In this document: positions 8,145 to 10,829 of the stretch, piece after piece
Layout: each line of letters starts with the position of its first letter
How positions within the stretch are numbered: the stretch's first letter is position 1
Source: Puniceicoccaceae bacterium
GTDB taxonomy: Bacteria; Verrucomicrobiota; Verrucomicrobiae; Opitutales; Coraliomargaritaceae
Direction: 5' to 3'
Assembly (NCBI GenBank): GCA_902516225.1
Contig: CABXXS010000032.1
Span: 1 to 10,829 of the forward strand
DNA length: 10,829 nt
Made by a program: the position numbers and the translations under genes
The notes under the pieces: model-generated
What the model saw: only the letters and a program-made list of their open reading frames with translations
What the model was told of the DNA's origin: nothing
The model's database searches: none

Positions 8145-8162
8145 CATAAGTGTCATAAATGT
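8145..8162. repeat. Tandem 9-mer direct repeat
   Basis: CATAAGTGT (8145-8153) is followed immediately by CATAAATGT (8154-8162), identical at 8 of 9 positions, and then by a third, decayed unit starting CAAAT. Regular short spacing in a promoter region can mark a regulator binding site. The AT-rich background makes chance similarity likely enough that this stays tentative. Confidence 0.3.
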
Positions 8163-8350
8163 CAAATCTATTGAGGCTAAATTAGCTCCACAACATATGG
8201 GTTTATAATTACTTAGACTTACACGTTGACGATCTATGTTTAAATGTAACATTTTTTATAGCTTACACCAGTAATAGTGGAATAAAACTTGCCAAGATTG
8301 ACTACCTGACTACACATCGCATCCTCATATATTTTACTTCAAAATAATAA

Positions 8351-9414
<1,064 letters not shown>

Positions 9415-9417
9415 TCT

Positions 9418-9435
9418 GGTCGCTGCGGCAGGTAT
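9418..9435 (+). repeat. Copy 2 of the short spacer repeat
   Basis: This 18-base stretch equals 6837-6856 except for two single-base deletions. It forms the left arm of the hairpin after gap. See the copy at 6837 for the comparison. Confidence 0.35.
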
Positions 9436-9475
9436 CCCATACGGGTCCTTGATCGTGGCGGCCTTTCTTTTTAAT
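9418..9475 (+). terminator. Long hairpin with U-rich tail between gap and pgk
   Basis: Bases 9418-9428 (GGTCGCTGCGG) can pair with 9453-9463 (TCGTGGCGGCC) as 11 consecutive pairs, four of them G-U. An inner stem is made by AGG/CCT (9430-9432 with 9447-9449) and CCC/GGG (9436-9438 with 9443-9445, loop ATAC). The stem is followed directly by TTTCTTTTTAAT (9464-9475). This has the layout of an intrinsic terminator, probably partial given that pgk follows in the same direction. The left arm is the second copy of the short repeat also found at 6837-6856. Confidence 0.55.
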
Positions 9476-9477
9476 AT
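9449..9477 (+). promoter_or_regulatory. Weak candidate promoter for pgk (TTGATC-N17-TAATAT)
   Basis: TTGATC at 9449-9454 and TAATAT at 9472-9477, each 4/6 to the sigma70 consensus, are spaced by 17 nt. The start would fall near 9484, about 10 nt before the pgk ATG. The boxes overlap the terminator stem and its U-tract, so the match may simply be a by-product of that AT-rich sequence. Confidence 0.25.
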
Positions 9478-9494
9478 ATAACTCAATAAATACC

Positions 9495-10688
9495 ATGGCT
9501 ATAAAAACTATCAATGACGTAAACCTCTCAGGAAAGCGTGTCTTAGTACGTTGCGACTTTAATGTGCCAATTAAAAATGGTGTAATTAACGACGACTCTC
9601 GAATAATCGCTGCCTTGCCTACCATCAAACTTTTGGTTGATCAGGGCGCAAAAGTAATTCTTGCATCGCACTTAGGTCGGCCTAAAAGCGAGAAAAATGC
9701 AGCCTTCACGCTCGCACCTGTTGCCGAAGAGCTAGCGAAGTACCTAGCTCAGCCGGTAAGCTTTATACAAGATTGTATTGGAAAAGACGTGGAAGCTGAA
9801 GTAGCTAATTTAGGAGATGGCGAAATTGCATTACTTGAAAACGTGCGCTTTTATAAAGGTGAGACAGACAATGATGCTGAATTTGCAGCTTCGCTGGCAA
9901 AACTCGCAGACGCTTTCGTAAATGATGCTTTTGGCACAGCGCATCGTGCACACGCTTCGACTGCTGGGGTTGCAAAGTACCTTTCCCCATGTGTGTGCGG
10001 GCTTCTCATTGAGAAGGAACTAGCCTATCTTGGAGAAAAAACTAATGCCCCCGAACGTCCGCTTACTGTGATTCTTGGTGGGGCCAAGGTATCTGATAAA
10101 ATTAAGGTGATTGATACTCTCCTTGAGAAGGCCGACACGATTATTATTGGTGGAGGTATGGCTTACACATTTAAATTGGCCATGGGTCAAACTGTCGGTG
10201 ATTCCCTCAGTGAACCTGATTTTATTCCGACCGCGAAAGCAGCGCTCAAGAAAGCGAAAGACAAAGGCGTTAAGTTCCTCATGCCAGTCGATAATATGGT
10301 TGTGCAGGGGCTCGATTTTGGCTCAGGTACTTTTGTGAATACCAAAGTCGCTGAAGGGAGTATCGAAGATGGTTGGGAGGGAGTGGATATCGGCCCGAAG
10401 AGCATTGAACTCTTTAGTAATGAAGTTAAAAATGCCAAGACAGTACTTTGGAATGGACCAATGGGAATTTTTGAAATCGAGGCATGTAATAAGGGTACTT
10501 TCGCGGTTGCCAAGACGATTGCCGAATCGGGCGCCTGCTCTATCATTGGAGGAGGTGATTCTGTAAAGGCTATTAAAATGGCTGGTTATGGTGACCAGGT
10601 CACTTTTATGAGCACGGGTGGCGGAGCTTCACTAGAATTTCTTGAGGGTAAAGAGCTACCTGGAGTTACTGTTCTTGACTTAGTTTAA
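9495..10688 (+). CDS. pgk: Phosphoglycerate kinase
   Basis: Pgk transfers the acyl phosphate of 1,3-bisphosphoglycerate to ADP, the first ATP-yielding step of glycolysis. The protein is 397 residues, the normal bacterial length. N-domain substrate residues are visible in RCDFNVP (19-25, Asp21 and Asn23), Arg36, and SHLGRP (58-63, His59 and Arg62). LENVRFYKGE and FVNDAFGTAHRAHAST are family signatures. The C-domain has GGAKVSDKI, the nucleotide-binding GGGDS at 352-356, and the closing MSTGGGASLEFLEGKELPGV. The ATG at 9495 gives the expected N-terminus; its leader is AT-rich without a Shine-Dalgarno. The stop TAA is followed at once by TGA. tpiA starts 42 nt later with no terminator between, so pgk and tpiA are probably on one transcript. 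Confidence 0.97.
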   Translation: MAIKTINDVNLSGKRVLVRCDFNVPIKNGVINDDSRIIAALPTIKLLVDQGAKVILASHLGRPKSEKNAAFTLAPVAEELAKYLAQPVSFIQDCIGKDVEAEVANLGDGEIALLENVRFYKGETDNDAEFAASLAKLADAFVNDAFGTAHRAHASTAGVAKYLSPCVCGLLIEKELAYLGEKTNAPERPLTVILGGAKVSDKIKVIDTLLEKADTIIIGGGMAYTFKLAMGQTVGDSLSEPDFIPTAKAALKKAKDKGVKFLMPVDNMVVQGLDFGSGTFVNTKVAEGSIEDGWEGVDIGPKSIELFSNEVKNAKTVLWNGPMGIFEIEACNKGTFAVAKTIAESGACSIIGGGDSVKAIKMAGYGDQVTFMSTGGGASLEFLEGKELPGVTVLDLV

Positions 10689-10730
10689 TGAGCTTACTTC
10701 CAAATAATTAATTAAAAAATAGTAATACTT

Positions 10731-10829
10731 ATGAATAAATCAGCACGTAAATACCTAATTGCAGGTAATTGGAAAATGAATCTAAACTCAGCGGAAGGCG
10801 CTGAGCTTGCTAAAGACGTAGTCAGTATA
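10731..10829 (+). CDS. tpiA: Triosephosphate isomerase, 5' part only
   Basis: The first 33 codons are visible and the frame is open to the window end. Residues 9-17 read LIAGNWKMN, the hallmark start of triosephosphate isomerase, in which Asn13 and Lys15 bind substrate phosphate and support catalysis. The enzyme interconverts dihydroxyacetone phosphate and glyceraldehyde 3-phosphate, the substrate of the gap product. The ATG at 10731 follows a 42-nt AT-rich spacer after pgk without a Shine-Dalgarno. The catalytic His and Glu lie outside the window. Confidence 0.93.
   Translation, partial: MNKSARKYLIAGNWKMNLNSAEGAELAKDVVSI

Noticed and set aside
8236..8257. Dyad ATGTT/AACAT followed by Ts as a terminator in the gap leader
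   Set aside because: A 5-bp stem with four A-U pairs and a 7-nt loop would be too unstable for intrinsic termination.
8236..8274. 12-codon open frame as a leader peptide before gap
   Set aside because: It has no ribosome-binding motif, no run of regulatory codons, and no terminator or antiterminator pair clearly linked to it. Such short frames are expected by chance.
10187..10546. 119-codon open frame on the minus strand opposite pgk
   Set aside because: It lies wholly inside the well-supported pgk gene, has no recognisable motif and no ribosome site. It is a shadow frame caused by pgk codon use.

Overview
The window is a roughly 45% GC (estimated by eye), gene-dense chromosomal segment from a Gram-negative bacterium. 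The type II secretion pseudopilins imply an outer membrane. Gene content, AT-rich spacers and scarcity of Shine-Dalgarno motifs fit a marine member of the Verrucomicrobiota (Opitutales/Puniceicoccales-like), but that placement is inference from style and content, not from a marker gene. I see no prophage, transposase, CRISPR array, tRNA or rRNA. Most of the window is housekeeping, and I found no clear sign of an undescribed system. The points worth a second look are RNA-level structures in spacers and two proteins with extra domains.

Left block (1-4214), all on the minus strand and read from right to left: mnmA (tRNA 2-thiouridylase), a 90-nt spacer with two tandem hairpins, an ExoA/exonuclease III-type AP endonuclease (xth), thiL (thiamine-phosphate kinase), tsaE (t6A tRNA modification ATPase), then two type II secretion pseudopilins, gspG and a gspH-like gene running off the window. 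thiL and tsaE share an ATGA overlap. gspG and the gspH-like gene overlap by 38 nt. xth-thiL-tsaE and gspG-gspH therefore look like tightly packed transcription units.

Middle (4215-6798): a 154-nt divergent spacer with a short inverted repeat close to each start, then a large cytoplasmic GH13 alpha-glucan debranching-type enzyme on the plus strand. It carries two N-terminal carbohydrate-binding-like beta domains. It converges on a minus-strand delta-9-type fatty acid desaturase (6902-8005) with an unusual coiled-coil tail of about 95 residues.

Right block (8006-10829): a 354-nt very AT-rich divergent promoter region, then gap, pgk and the first 33 codons of tpiA on the plus strand, a lower-glycolysis cluster. 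Between gap and pgk lies a 109-nt spacer with two mutually exclusive stem-loops at the gap stop codon, followed by a long hairpin with a U-rich tail. This suggests partial termination after gap, with pgk-tpiA read through or started separately. Functionally, the GH13 enzyme would release linear glucans from stored or imported alpha-glucan, and gap-pgk-tpiA would process the resulting trioses.
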